Below, piece by piece: positions 22,467-33,925 of a DNA stretch of 64,000 bases (its first letter is position 1; each line of letters opens with the position of its first letter). The notes below the pieces were generated by a model. It made no database searches. It was not told the origin of the DNA and saw nothing but the letters and a program-made list of their open reading frames with translations. A program made the translations under genes and the position numbers. This DNA comes from Petrosia ficiformis (taxonomy: Eukaryota; Porifera; Demospongiae; Haplosclerida; Petrosiidae). Location: positions 36,357,212-36,421,211 of the forward strand of contig OX345636.1 in the NCBI GenBank assembly GCA_947044365.1. The letters run 5' to 3'.

Positions 22467-22890
22467 ACACACACACACACACACACACAGCATCTGTATA
22501 TATAGTGGTCTTGCAATAATTTTAATTATTAATTAACAAACGCCCACCTATAAGGTTAATTAATAGACCACATGTGTCAAGGGAATTAGATCTTTTGTAA
22601 TCTAATAAGAATTGGCCATTATTTAACTTCAAGATTTTGAAAGTAAGTGATTATTACATGTATTTACTGATGCATTGGTAAACAGGACTCTGAGCATTTC
22701 CAGATACGGATAGAGAGGGGAGGGTTGGGATCCCACCAAAGATGTCTTTAACCCCCATTTCTGGTTCCCAAGGCCAGACTATCCCTGTCAGGAGTCCAAT
22801 AACACCAAAGTATCAAAGCATATGTGAATATATTAAAGTCAAGATTGTTAAATACTGTTTGTGATACTGCATGCTTTTGACCAATAAAGT
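22467..22890 (+). repeat. Dispersed repeat family B, solo copy
   Basis: Starts at a CA microsatellite. It shares long blocks (CAGATACGGATAGAGAGGGG, then GGGATCCCACCAAAGATGTC) with the two copies inside 25655-27610. The minus-strand frame at 22748-23104 lies partly in this repeat and is not supported as a gene. Confidence 0.75.
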
Positions 22891-23343
22891 CCCAAATATA
22901 GAAAAGCTCTGAACCATGAGTGAAATACTGGGTCGTCTGACTAAAGCTCAGAGGAGAATCACCGTCTTCGTTTCTGTGACAGGACAGAAACTTTACACTG
23001 TTGGTGTTGGAATTGTGCACTACCTGCCTCAGTGGTTCAGCTAGCTTGCCCTTTCCACCCAACACGTAAATACACACCAACACACACACACACACACAAA
23101 CCAACTACTATAACCCTCCGCCTACGCGCTCGGGTTAATAAAACCAATGTCATTCTCAGCTGTATAAAATGATGGATTTGAAATGTTCTGTTTATTATGA
23201 TAAATCAAATGTAGCTATAGGCAGTCATTTTTCGAAACCATTCCTACATAGAGAGTACTACCGTACTCTCTGATTACAGTGTAAATCAACAGTGATTGTG
23301 TAGACTAAAAGTAACATTAGAATTCCAATTTTATGTTGCTCAC

Positions 23344-24779
23344 CTCATAATCATATTTCTGAAGATAAAGAATAACTTGAACAAATATGTCTTTGGCCTG
23401 TTCACATGAAATATCAAACCGCCAACTCTCACCGATATAGTTAATCAGCTGATCAGGTAGTTTGGTCTGACGGGTCAGACGTTTACCTAATTCTGTGAGA
23501 AAATGCAAAAAACCCAGTATATAACTAATCTATAGACATGCTAAAACCACAGTGTATTAGAATTTCAACAATAAGAAAATTACATGTTGAATCAAAAATG
23601 TGACGCTAAACAAAATTGCTTCCAATTCAATACAGTGCATTATTGAACTTATTTGAAATGTGATATATACAATGTACATGTACCATTGCAAATAGCTAGG
23701 TTATTACACATTTTTAGTAAGTATCACCAAGTGGAAACGCCGTGTCTTTAGTTCTGATGTCATGTTCCATTATGATAGTAATAATCCATCGCATATTATA
23801 TATTCACAACCGTTTAACTTACAAGACACTACTTTCTTCTTACATATATAACTTCAAAACTTACTCGGAATACTTTTTTCTTATGTAAGGAGAGTTATTC
23901 TAAAACATTGTGAGCTTATAAAATTCTTTTTCACACAGACATTAACATAAATTAATATTAACATTAAATAATTACATACATCATGTCTACTACAAACACC
24001 TATAACTCAAACTCACTAGATAAACGAGAGTTAGGTTGCTTATGAAGCTCCAAGAATTCTTCAGTTTTTACATATACATTATGTTCTGAAAGGCATAATT
24101 CATGGATACGTCTGCCATCTGTTTTTTTGACAACATAAATTGGAATGTTGTATTGCATCAAATCAATAGTTGTTGTTAATAGCTCAGATTTTTCATCTGG
24201 ATTGACAACTATGCAAGCTACACAGGACTGAGATGAACACTTCTGCAGTATCTCCTGTAAGCAATCACCATTATCGTAAGTAGAAATTAACACTGCAAAA
24301 CTTTTGTAAGCTCCACGTTCAAGTAGACAAACAGGATTCCATTGAATTATACTATTCTCACTTGTCAGTGAGCTACTCTGGATGCAAGTGAAATTAAATA
24401 TCTTCTCCCGTGCATTAACAAACATAGCTAATGGTAGAAACATGAAAAATATGTAAAGCATGACATGAATAATTTGTTTAAAACTATAATGAGGGATCCA
24501 TGGATCCCAGTAAAGTATGTTTGATAAACTAATGGCTATTCATATGTGAACTGCTTGTATAGTGGGAGCCATATACAATCAACCCTCCAATGAATATGGT
24601 TTTAAAAAGTTATACACTGTTTTATGGTATTAAAGCTACTCTGGCTCTGCCCTCAGGATCTAAAACAGTGTATCAAAGCCTTGCAGAAGTATGAATGCAC
24701 AGACACATTAGAAGGAAACATGACCAACTACAATCATTATAGTACACAATGAACAAACAATAGTATCCAAACACACACG

Positions 24780-24825
<46 letters not shown>

Positions 24826-26694
24826 CTCTCTTTCTCTCTAAAAAAGCTGTAACTAAATAAATAAATAAAAACTACTATAATAAATAAATAAATAAATAAA
24901 AAACTACTATAATAAATAAATAAATAAATAAATAAATAAAAAACTACTATAAAAAATATTTTAAATTATATATTATGATGTGGCCTTAATTATATGACAC
25001 ACACTTTAAAGTATATATAATTAACACTATGGCATGAATAATAAACACTTAAGTTGAATTCCCAAATTAGACTGTTAAACCACATGCCTAGCCTTTAATG
25101 TCACATGCTGAACTTATAACTTGTCACATGTTACAAAGTCACAAATTCACATGGTATCTGTCTAGAAGATTTGTCAGGTATGTGTATCTACTTGCATCCC
25201 AATAATATATTGCTAAATATTGTTAAATACAAATTGTTTAAAATTATCTATAATGTATATTTGGTATATATCTATAATGTATTGCTGGACCTATTCAAAT
25301 ACAGTAAGAGACTTGTTAATATACCCCAGACCTATGTATGAATGTTCAATATAAATGGAAACAAAAAAATAATAATAATAAAATAAAATAAAATAAAATA
25401 AAATAATAACACGTGGTAGAAATAAACATTACCCTATACATTGACACGTGTTCCAACGCTCTGGACTCCTGCTTGGGAGTGGTTCCGCCCTTTCCGTAGC
25501 TAACAACAGGTTGGGAGATTAAAGGAACCGAAACCTGTTGACCTAGTAATGACCGGATTGGGAACTCCCCTGATGACCAGAATTAAAAATCGAAGTATAA
25601 AACTGTACAGCTACATAAATGTATAGCACGTCTCTAAAACCAATATTTTAGCTTATACTAACGAAATGGAGTAAGTGTCGGATACTCGTACCACTGAAGC
25701 TTCAGAGGAGAAGTTACCTCCTGATCAGAGAGAGGTCTGTCATTCAGTTGGAAGTCAGTCCCCGTAGGGCCGCCTGTTCGTTAAGATGAACGGCCTGAGG
25801 ATCTGGTAAACACCAGCTGTCTCTATTTTTTCTAAACACACACACACAACAGCATCTGTAATAGTAATAGCATTGCAATAATTTTAATTATTAATTAAAA
25901 ACGCTCACCTAAGATTAATTAGGAGAGCACATGTGTATAAGCACATGGTAGGTAAAGTTTTCAAGGGAGTAGGATCTTTTGTAATCCAGTAGGAATAGGC
26001 CATTGTTTGACTTCAGAGTTTTGTAAGTAGGTAAAGTTTTCAAGGGAGTAGGATCTTTTGTAATCCAGTAGGAATAGGCCATTGTTTGACTTCAGTGCTT
26101 TGTAAGTAAGTTATGTATTTACTGGTGCATTGGTGAACAGGACTCTATAAGCATTTCCAGATACGGATAGAGAGGGGAGGGTTGGGATCCCACCAAAGAT
26201 GTCTTTAACCCCCACTTCTGGTTCCCAAGGCCAGACTATCCCTGTCAAGAGTCTAGTGACACCAAAGCATCAAAGCATATGTGAATATGTTAAAAGTTAA
26301 GATTGTTAAATATCTATGTTAAGTAGCTAATTGCTAATCTATACCACACTTTACTATAATCAACAAAGCATATAGACTCTGTAAACCTGCATGCTAAAAT
26401 AATAACAACAGACCATCAAGATGAGTTGAATAAAACATGAAAATAGAAAACAGCACTAGAGCTGAAGAGAGACCTACTATGCCAGTCTAGTTTTTTAAGC
26501 TTAGTACTTTAGCTTTATAGGATATCAATGAAATGAAGTAAATGTCAGATACTCGTACCACTGAAGCTTCAGAGGAGAAGTTACCTCCTGACAGAGAGAG
26601 GTCTGTTATTCGGTTGGGAGTCAGTCCCCGTATGGCCGCCTGTTCGTTCAGTTGATGGCTTGAGGATCTGGCAAACACTGTCTATCTTTTTTCT

Positions 26695-26726
<32 letters not shown>

Positions 26727-28608
26727 CAGCAACATCTGTAATAGTAATAGCCTTGCTTTAATTATTAATTAAAAACGCCCACCTAAGATTAATTAGGACA
26801 GCACATGCGTATAAGCACATGGTAGGTAAAGTTTTCAAGGGAGTAGGATCTTTTGTAATCCAGTAGGAATGGGCCATTGTTTGACTTCAGAGTTTTGTAA
26901 GTAGGTAAAGTTTTCAAGGGAGTAGGATCTTTTGTAATCCAGTAGGAATGGGCCATTGTTTGACTTCAGGGTTTTGTAAGTAAGTTATTATTACATGTAT
27001 TTATTGGTGCATTGGTAAACAGGACTCTATAAGCATTTCCAGATACGGATAGAGAGGGGAGGGTTGGGATCCCACCAAAGATGTCTTTAACCCCCATTTC
27101 TGGTTCCCAAGGCCAGACTATCCCTGTCAGGAGTCCCATAACACCAAAGTATCAAAGCATATGTGAATGTGTTAAAAGTTAAGATTGTTAAATACTATTT
27201 ATTACACTGCTTTTTGTGAAGTAACTAATTGCTAAATCTATACCATATTCTACCATATTCTACCATAATCACAAAAGTATACAGACTCTGTAGGCCCACA
27301 TGCTAAAAGAATAACCACAGAATAAAACATGGAAATAAAAAACAAAAGCACTAGAGCTGAAGAGAGACCTATTATGCCTGTCTAGATTTTTAAGCTTAGC
27401 ACTTTAGCTTTATAAGATATCAATGAGGTGAAGTAAGTGTCAGATACTCGTACCACAGAAGCTTCAGAGGAGAAGTTACCTCCTGACAGAGAGAGGTCTG
27501 TCATTCAGTTGGAAGTCAGTCCCCGTAGGGCCGCCTGTTCGTTCAGATGAACGGCCTGAGGATCTGGTAAACACTAGCTGTCTCATTTTTTCTAAACACA
27601 CACACACACTGTCAAAGTGAATACCATCGCTAGGCCTATGGGTATGGGCCGGCAGGTAGTGAGATTGTGTAACACACACATAGCTACAGTCACATTCATA
27701 TACCGTAAATCGGGAATATTTCGAATTTTTAAATTTCGTACGTATAAATTTTCGTACGTGTGTACGTTATTATTTACGAATACCATTTATTTCCAAATAC
27801 CCATTTATTTTCGAATTTTTAAATTTCGTACACATACTGTTATACGAAAATTTTTATAGTACGAAATTTTCCCGAATTATGGTACTCACACAGCATACAC
27901 TATACACTAAAATGCCTAAAACACTCACACACAGTTTTAACTTTTATGAAATAATTAATTATGTGTGCCTAAAACACACACACACAGTTTTAACTTTTAT
28001 GAAATAATTAATTATGTGTATGTAAACATCACACCCTCCACTGGAAAGTTTGCAGTAAACACTTCAAAACCCAATCAATTTTATGTGACCTTTATGTAGT
28101 AAGCACACGTTCACCTTTGCAGTAAGCAGCTAGCCAGCAGACATTTTGCTAAACTCCCAAGCGTATTCATTTCAAATAATGAGGATGTGAATATGTTGAT
28201 ATAATATTTAACTATATATGCCACTGTACTATACACACATGTATACTTATAGATAGACTCAATACTTGTAGATAGACTCAAGACTGAACTACAAGGTGAA
28301 GTGGTCCCGCACTTTTGGTAGCAAACCACAAGTTGAGAAATTAATGGGACAAAACTTGTGGTTCTGCAATGACTGGATTGTGGAGCTCCTCTAACGACCA
28401 GATATAAATACATAAAAGTTCTTAATTAATCAACACAAACATACTTTCATAATTATTATAAAAATGTATCCTACTTGTTCAGGTCAACAATATTGATGAC
28501 AGTGTGTGTTTGTTACCACTTACTTAGGTACTGTCCATCATGTACAGTTTTGAAGTCAGTTTCTCCATAAACACGTTTGTCCGACTTCCTCACCAATCGG
28601 CCTGCCAT
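23344..28608 (-). CDS. Three-exon gene of unknown function, 3' end not found
   Basis: Minus strand. Exon 1 is 28608-28524 and starts with ATG (MAGRLVRKSDKRVYGETDF), ending before GTAAGT in phase 1. Exon 2 is 24427-24017, entered through a pyrimidine-rich acceptor (TTTCTACCATTAG), 411 bp, ending before GTGAGT in phase 1. Exon 3 is 23492-23344, 149 bp, in phase, ending before GTGAGC. All three phases fit, giving 213 codons without a stop. Exon 2 contains ACIVVNPDEKSELL and IPIYVVKKTDGRRIHEL, a weak resemblance to a protease-associated type fold. Exon 3 holds LINYIGESWRFDISCEQAK. No membrane segment is present. A probable 5' untranslated exon ends at 29257 before GTGAGT. Later exons and the function are unknown. 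Its large intron holds repeat families. Confidence 0.6.
24773..24955. repeat. Compound microsatellite: CA/CG, TC, then AATA minisatellite
   Basis: A CACACG/CA run, a TC run, then three blocks of AATA repeats separated by AAAAACTACTAT. Confidence 0.9.
25440..25605. repeat. Copy of a short motif family shared with 28290-28405
   Basis: Shares a pattern of the form GTGGT(T)CCGC ... AACAGGTTGGGAGATTAA ... AATGACCGGATTG with a diverged copy at 28290-28405 (GTGGTCCCGC ... AATGACTGGATTG). Non-coding. Confidence 0.45.
25655..27610 (+). repeat. Tandem segmental duplication, period about 850-900 bp
   Basis: The block TCAGATACTCGTACCAC ... GGCCGCCTGTTCGTT ... CTAAACACACAC occurs three times (starting about 25680, 26540 and 27440). 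The interspersed family B block (CAGATACGGATAGAGAGGGG) occurs twice between them (26158 and 27042). Each unit also has an internal duplication of GGTAAAGTTTTCAAGGGAGT. CA microsatellites mark the joints and differ in length. Short minus-strand frames at 26487 and 27476 are translations of the repeat. Confidence 0.85.
27703..27882. mobile_element. 180-bp MITE with TA target site
   Basis: The ends are CCGTAAATCGGGAATATTTCG-type and its inverse, CGAAATTTTCCCGAATTATGG, flanked by TA at 27701-27702 and 27883-27884. Internal CGAATTTTTAAATTTCGTA is repeated. Fits a nonautonomous Tc1/mariner-type element. Confidence 0.8.
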
Positions 28609-28685
28609 TGTGGTCGAAATGCTGTGGAAAGTGAAGGAATGCCATTAGAGTTGGTTTACAACACAAATTATTTCCTTTAATTCTT

Positions 28686-28915
28686 AACCCTCAGGTGAAG
28701 CACAGGAGGGTTGCTGTAATTAGGTTTTCTGTTTATGTGTCTGTTCACAAACGTTTTGGATAGCTAATAACATTGGCACTTCAATCGAGCTATGAACAGA
28801 CTTGAATGACAATTTTTACAACTCACGATTGCCATTTCACCACTATCAAATACTTCCGGTTGCAAAACTGTCCACGGAAACACAATTCATCTTGTTTGAA
28901 GGCTATGAGCTATCG
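28686..28915 (+). repeat. Dispersed repeat family A, short copy
   Basis: Shares GGGTTGCTGTAAT, then CTAATAACATTGGCACTT, then CACGATTGCCATTTCACCAC with the copies at 14567 and 45292. Internally deleted relative to them. Confidence 0.6.
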
Positions 28916-28924
28916 AGCTGGCTC

Positions 28925-29001
28925 TTAGTCTAGCGAGCCAAACTCCTTTCATTTTTGAGATCAGAACTCAATAGGGAGAGGTGTTTGGCTCATGAGACTA
29001 A
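28925..29001. repeat. Foldback with TAGTC...GACTA ends
   Basis: TTAGTCTAGCGAGCCAAAC pairs with the inverse block GTTTGGCTCATGAGACTAA. The terminal TAGTC/GACTA matches the ends of the elements at 33167 and 33764, but the rest differs and no target duplication is seen. Confidence 0.65.
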
Positions 29002-29689
29002 GTGGATATACACATTAACTTCACAACTGATTCTTTGACTCATAAATCATGTGCATAATCATATTGGCCAAACTCCTACATGTAAGCTAAGCAGCGCATA
29101 TGTAACTATACAGATACTGCGGTATTTTTCATCACAGATACACGAAAAGTGTATATGTTTGGTTACAAGAAATTATGTATATATATATGGCTATTATATA
29201 AAACGAGCTGAAATACAATCAAAGTACATCACCAAAACGTACAATTGTTAACTCACGAATTCAGGCGAGGTTCTCTGCACGCAAACTTTGTTACTGGAAT
29301 CACCGGTAGTCTGGGGTAGCTTGACTGCTTCACTCTTAGCTACCGTACGGCTCCAGAATCTAAAGCAAAGAAGGAAGTTGCTAAGCCTCACCTCAGTCAC
29401 CTGACATGATATGCATGATGACACGGAGGTATTTAGCTCCGGATCCGGTGTCACGACCTGCGCCTATTATTCTTCCCTGGGTTAAAATAATTGCCACGTG
29501 GCAGACGGTTGGGAAAGCAGCTTTTCTTCATCTTGCAATTCCAGTTCTTCTGAGATAGATAGTCATTGAGTCGATTAAGATGTCCTAAACATTTAGAAAT
29601 CTCTAGGAAGCATAGAGTGCAATTGAATCCACCACTTACAATGTACATGTATGTGAGTTTGGAAATTTTAAAAAGAATAGGATGCTCTC

Positions 29690-29769
29690 GTCTCGTTCCC
29701 AGACTCTCACGCCGAGGGGCGTGGTAGTATGGGAACGAGACTAATCCGATCCCCCCCCCCCCCCCCCCC
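29690..29769. repeat. Small hairpin (29690-29741) followed by a 19-bp C run
   Basis: GTCTCGTTCCCA pairs with TGGGAACGAGAC around a GC-rich loop. The homopolymer C run covers 29751-29769. Confidence 0.8.
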
Positions 29770-29831
29770 AGAAAATTCTGCAGAGTAAATGGTTTTACAC
29801 TGCACTTTTTTTACTATGAATTATGCACTCT

Positions 29832-29993
29832 TGCTAGGACTGCAGTGTAAGTTGTAACACACACACATATATAAGTATAATAATTATAATCTCAGTATAA
29901 TACAGTAATGAAACAGTAAATGAAATACCACTTCCACATAACAACCGTACATAAGTATACACAGCTAGAGTAAAGGCAAAACACAAAGAAGCG

Positions 29994-30031
<38 letters not shown>

Positions 30032-31844
30032 TGTATGTATAGTATACATATATAGTATTCAGTTTTTGTAACAAAGCTAATGATCATTACTTGTTTCTCA
30101 ATGTTACTCCAAAGTATGAAATCAGAGAATGAACTTCTGACATTCATTCCAGTTTCTGATGTGGTGTATTTGTAAGTGTTAAGTTCATATTTTTGGAAAG
30201 TTTTGACATTCAATTCATCGTTTTCAAGTTACACCCATATTTCATCATTGGGCTCCTGGATTTGCTTTCTAAATTTTAACAATATAGAAACCACTCAAAC
30301 GAGCAAACATTCATAGCTTCACTTTAGAAACTCATTTATCGTTCAATGTACTTAAGTAAAAGAATATAAAGTTAGAGATGTATGCTGTCGCTATTAAATA
30401 CTGTCATGATATTATGAATATAATGTACCTGTGAAAGATCATCACGTTAGGGATGATTGTAATATAGAAACAAGTAATCATCATTAGCTTCGTTACAAAA
30501 ACTGAAAAGGATCCTTAGATTCCCTTGCTGTTCATACTTTGATTGTAATGCAACAATAAATATATAATGCATTATCGTCACTCCTCAAATAGAATACTAA
30601 AATTGATCGGAATCATAATTGAGTGTTTAGTGATGGCAGGGGCCAAAAACTGATAGTCGTAAAGCAAGGGGTCTGTGTGGCGCAATCCCCCAGAAACTGA
30701 TGTGCATTGTTTTTCACAGTAAAAAGACCAAACTGAGGCGAAATTTATGGCTGGGCCCAGCTTGTGGCTTTATTTCTGTTATATTACACTGGTGGAAAGA
30801 GTGCTCAAAAGCAGTGTACAAACACTGATCATGATTCGAAATGACAAAATAAATGTGTGTGTATTAAAAAATTAAATATATATATATATATTAAAAAATA
30901 AATCGTGTTACCCAGGCCCCGGCTCGTGTGGGACCAGGTTCAGTTACACCACTGATGGGAATACATTTATGATGTATGTGAAAAAAATGCAACATTTACA
31001 TAATGATACTGTTTTTAAGAATCCAGATAGATGATGCCAAGTTAAAGACATAAAATGACAGAGAACACAGAGATGAATGTAGCATAGAAACAAGCAAAGT
31101 CAATTAGCTGTGATTTAGAAACTACGAAAAATCCTTGCATACAATACAGAGAACAATAGCAGTTGAAGACACATGCAGATTATCAATGAGTTTAAACGAA
31201 CATGAAATTAAAGATAATTGGAAAATAGAAACTAAAGAAAACACCAAAATCCTTACATTCAATCATGTCATTAAGAGCAGCACGGAATGCGGAATATGGA
31301 ATGGGAAAGGAAACGGGAAAAGGTCGGATTTTACGAGCACATGGGCAGCTGTATGATATAGCTATCGATGTCAATGTAGACAGCAATTCTAATATTATGT
31401 AGTTTGCTGTATACAGATGTTGAAAGAATGAAAGTATTTATGACAATATCTGTCAAGGTATTGCTTTCATTTTTTTCATTATACTGCTTTTATACATACA
31501 TACATACATATACATGTATATATACGTTATAACACGTTAAGACGTGATATGCATGTGAATAAAAAATGAATTTATTATAATTAATGATATTATTATACAT
31601 GCAATTATGTTAATAAATAAGTTCAGTAACCTCTAACATGTCTGGATTGAAAAGGCATGTAAGTGGTTCAGGTAAAACACCCTGTTCAATATGAGGCTTT
31701 ATAGTATTCGGGTACAATTGAAAGAATAGAAGGCTTGATACCACTCGTTTCAAAAAATTCTGCCAGTTCCACATCTGTTGGTGGATTCACTAAAACAGAA
31801 GTGGTTAACCTGGCTCTACTAGCATGCATGTGGTCCACATTCAA
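29832..31844. other. No supported gene; repeat remnants
   Basis: 29832-29905 is a solo end of dispersed family A. 29998-30030 is a TA run. Two similar CTGGTCCCACACGAG/GGCAGGGGCC-type blocks near 30640-30960 look like old repeats. Short frames here have no motifs. Confidence 0.4.
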
Positions 31845-32420
31845 TCATCTTCCTCGTGGTGTTGTAAAGTAAATTTCTGATATAGGGGCATATGCAACAA
31901 TCTTCGAGCTAGGAGCTGACCATGAACAAGGATTAGATGTGCATGAAATACCTTGGATTCTTTTTGTATTTGCCTCAGCAGCAAATAGTACTGCAGCAAT
32001 GTGACTACACGCTTCCCCAATTCCAGCCATACATGTGCAGTGGGCACATAAGATGGTACCCTCTGCTTTTACTGCTACCCAAGGAAGGAGGGGACTACTT
32101 GAAATGCTTTGTGAATGCAAGACTGCAGCCTTTAGAACAACCACTTCTTTCTCTTTCACTACCAGAATTTCTACATTTCTTACCCAACCTTGGAAAAAAA
32201 ATTATAGCCATCCAAACTCTAGTATGCTTTCAGTTGCTCTTTTGTGTATGGACTGAGGCATTTATCAAATAGTTATAAATATCCGGGTATTCCACTTGAA
32301 GCCTGTCACTGGGGTGTAGCTGGAGAGTAAGGATCAGAAGCTAATCCAGCAATTTTTAACCTTTGCCTATATGTTCTTTGTGCTGTTGCTTCTAAATCAT
32401 CATAGTACTTCTAGTTCATT
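31845..32420 (-). pseudogene. SWIM zinc-finger protein fragment, decayed
   Basis: The minus-strand frame 32159-31845 contains CAHCTCMAGIGEACSHIAAV, a SWIM finger (C-x-C...C-x-H), preceded by KAAVLHSQSISSSPLLPWVA. Upstream in the same direction are KEQLKAY, a TAG stop, then SLDGYNFF, and before that KYYDDLEATAQRTYRQRLK. This order is typical of multicopy cnidarian and sponge genes that join a SWIM finger to a YqaJ-type nuclease. The nuclease part is not seen. The stop and the absence of a start mark it as a relic, perhaps of a mobile element. Confidence 0.6.
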
Positions 32421-32473
32421 ACCAAAATTCTTCATCAAATTACGTACCACAGTATGACACGCGTCCGGTTTAT

Positions 32474-32577
32474 TCCACTCAAAAGGGCGCCATAGCAACG
32501 TATATGCTTGTAATTAAATAGTTTTTCCACTCAAAATGGCTGCCATAGCAACGTATGCTTGTAGCTATGTAATTAAG
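32474..32577 (+). repeat. Two-copy tandem duplication of about 50 bp
   Basis: TCCACTCAAAAGGGCGCCAT and TCCACTCAAAATGGCTGCCA head related blocks, each followed by AGCAACGTAT and a GCTTGTA tail. Confidence 0.75.
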
Positions 32578-33166
32578 AGTCCTCACCCCGCCACTTGTGG
32601 GCCATGGGGTTGTAATTGAATGACGTCACGTTGTACTACGTAAATTGCTCTTGTTATGGAAGAAAGACGGTAGTGATTGTTGAATGAAAAAAAAAAACAG
32701 AGTAAGTCAGTTGCAAGTATTCTGAATGTATACTTACTGAGAAGTTAGTCAGTTTACATTTCAGTATCTCTGCAAGGGCTAAAACACAATATATAGGCCT
32801 ATATATATGTGACCATATGTGTCAGTGTTACACTATATATATATACTGGCTTGATGTTTCTTATCTCCATCAACATCAGCAGAAATAATACAACCAGCAT
32901 AAAGCCTTCTCTGATTTTTGTAACTGAACCTTTAGTTACCAACACAAGTATTAAAATATTGAATCATAAAAGACAGCTGTCAGAACGGCAAAGTTTACTT
33001 TTTGGCCACTGAAATAATTTGACGAACACAAATGACTTTAACAGGCCAAGCTACGAACACTTCTCTATCACCAGTATATTGCACAATTCCATTTTCTGAG
33101 TGGCCTATTGGAACAATTCATGTTTTTATACTGATAGCAGTCTTAAGGTGGTACTAGGGAGTGGGC

Positions 33167-33264
33167 TAGTCTCGCGTAGCCAGCCCATCCCTCTTCCGCT
33201 CTACGAGCGAGGGATGGCCCTCGCTCGTAGAACGGAAGAGGGATGGGCTGGCTACGCGAGACTA
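33167..33264. mobile_element. 98-bp foldback MITE related to the RecQ/DUF6589 element
   Basis: Almost perfect palindrome with ends TAGTCTCGCGTAGCC and GGCTACGCGAGACTA. It is flanked by a perfect 9-bp direct repeat GGAGTGGGC (33158-33166 and 33265-33273). The terminal bases match those of the large element at 33764 (TAGTCTGGCGTAGCC). The frames translated across it (33100, 33143) are palindrome artefacts. Confidence 0.85.
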
Positions 33265-33763
33265 GGAGTGGGCGGATGCGACTCCAATCAGTTTCAAAAT
33301 AGAATATTATATAATATGACTCTAACCTGGTGTAATAGCAACCTTCATATCTTCTGATGATCTTTATACTGGTCTGCAAGAGTGGGAGTGTTGGAAAAAT
33401 GTCCATTTTTACAATCGTAATAAGTACAAAACCAAGAAAGCCACGCCCACCAATCATGGCGTTCATCAAGTACAATGCATTTTGAGAAAACAAATAGAGC
33501 CGTTTTCTGCAAATTCATTTTACTTTTATAGTTACAAGAGGCTGAATTCTGTAGCTTTTCACTAAAACCATAAAATTTACCTTTCTAGACACTATCAAAC
33601 TTCGATCTTTCTCAGAGAGCAACTACAGTTACCCCACCATTGTTTACCACCCACCGCCCCCTCCACCACCCGTGCAACTATCAGTGAAAACATTTAGGCC
33701 CAATAATTATACAACCGGGTGGGTGTGGCTTCCAAAAGATACAGAATTGAACCAGCAAGAAGC

Positions 33764-33842
33764 TAGTCTGGCGTAGCCGCCCACTTCGCTAAGAGGGAGG
33801 AAGTGGTCTGGGGACACTAGCATATACCACTCGTACACGCTG
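33764..33842 (+). repeat. Left TIR of the RecQ/DUF6589 element
   Basis: Inverted match to 38425-38504. It contains an internal CCCACTTC...GAAGTGG hairpin. Confidence 0.9.
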
Positions 33843-33925
33843 CAAAAATATTGCAGCCCAATCAGATTGTAGCGTTCAAGTGTCACTTCGAACTCACGCC
33901 TCTTTTCACACTATATAGACGAAAC

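Noticed and set aside
24428..24461. Signal peptide at the start of the 153-codon minus-strand frame
   Set aside because: The hydrophobic start lies in a pyrimidine-rich intron end (TTTCTACCATTAG). Using that acceptor gives perfect phase with the upstream ATG exon.
29834..30213. Three overlapping Tyr/Ile-rich minus-strand frames
   Set aside because: Translations of a TA dinucleotide run.
32617..32640. CRE-like TGACGTCA promoter site
   Set aside because: A single 8-bp match with no supported gene start nearby. Expected by chance at this scale.
33143..33493. 116-codon minus-strand frame and its plus-strand partner at 33100
   Set aside because: Both are translations across the foldback MITE palindrome.
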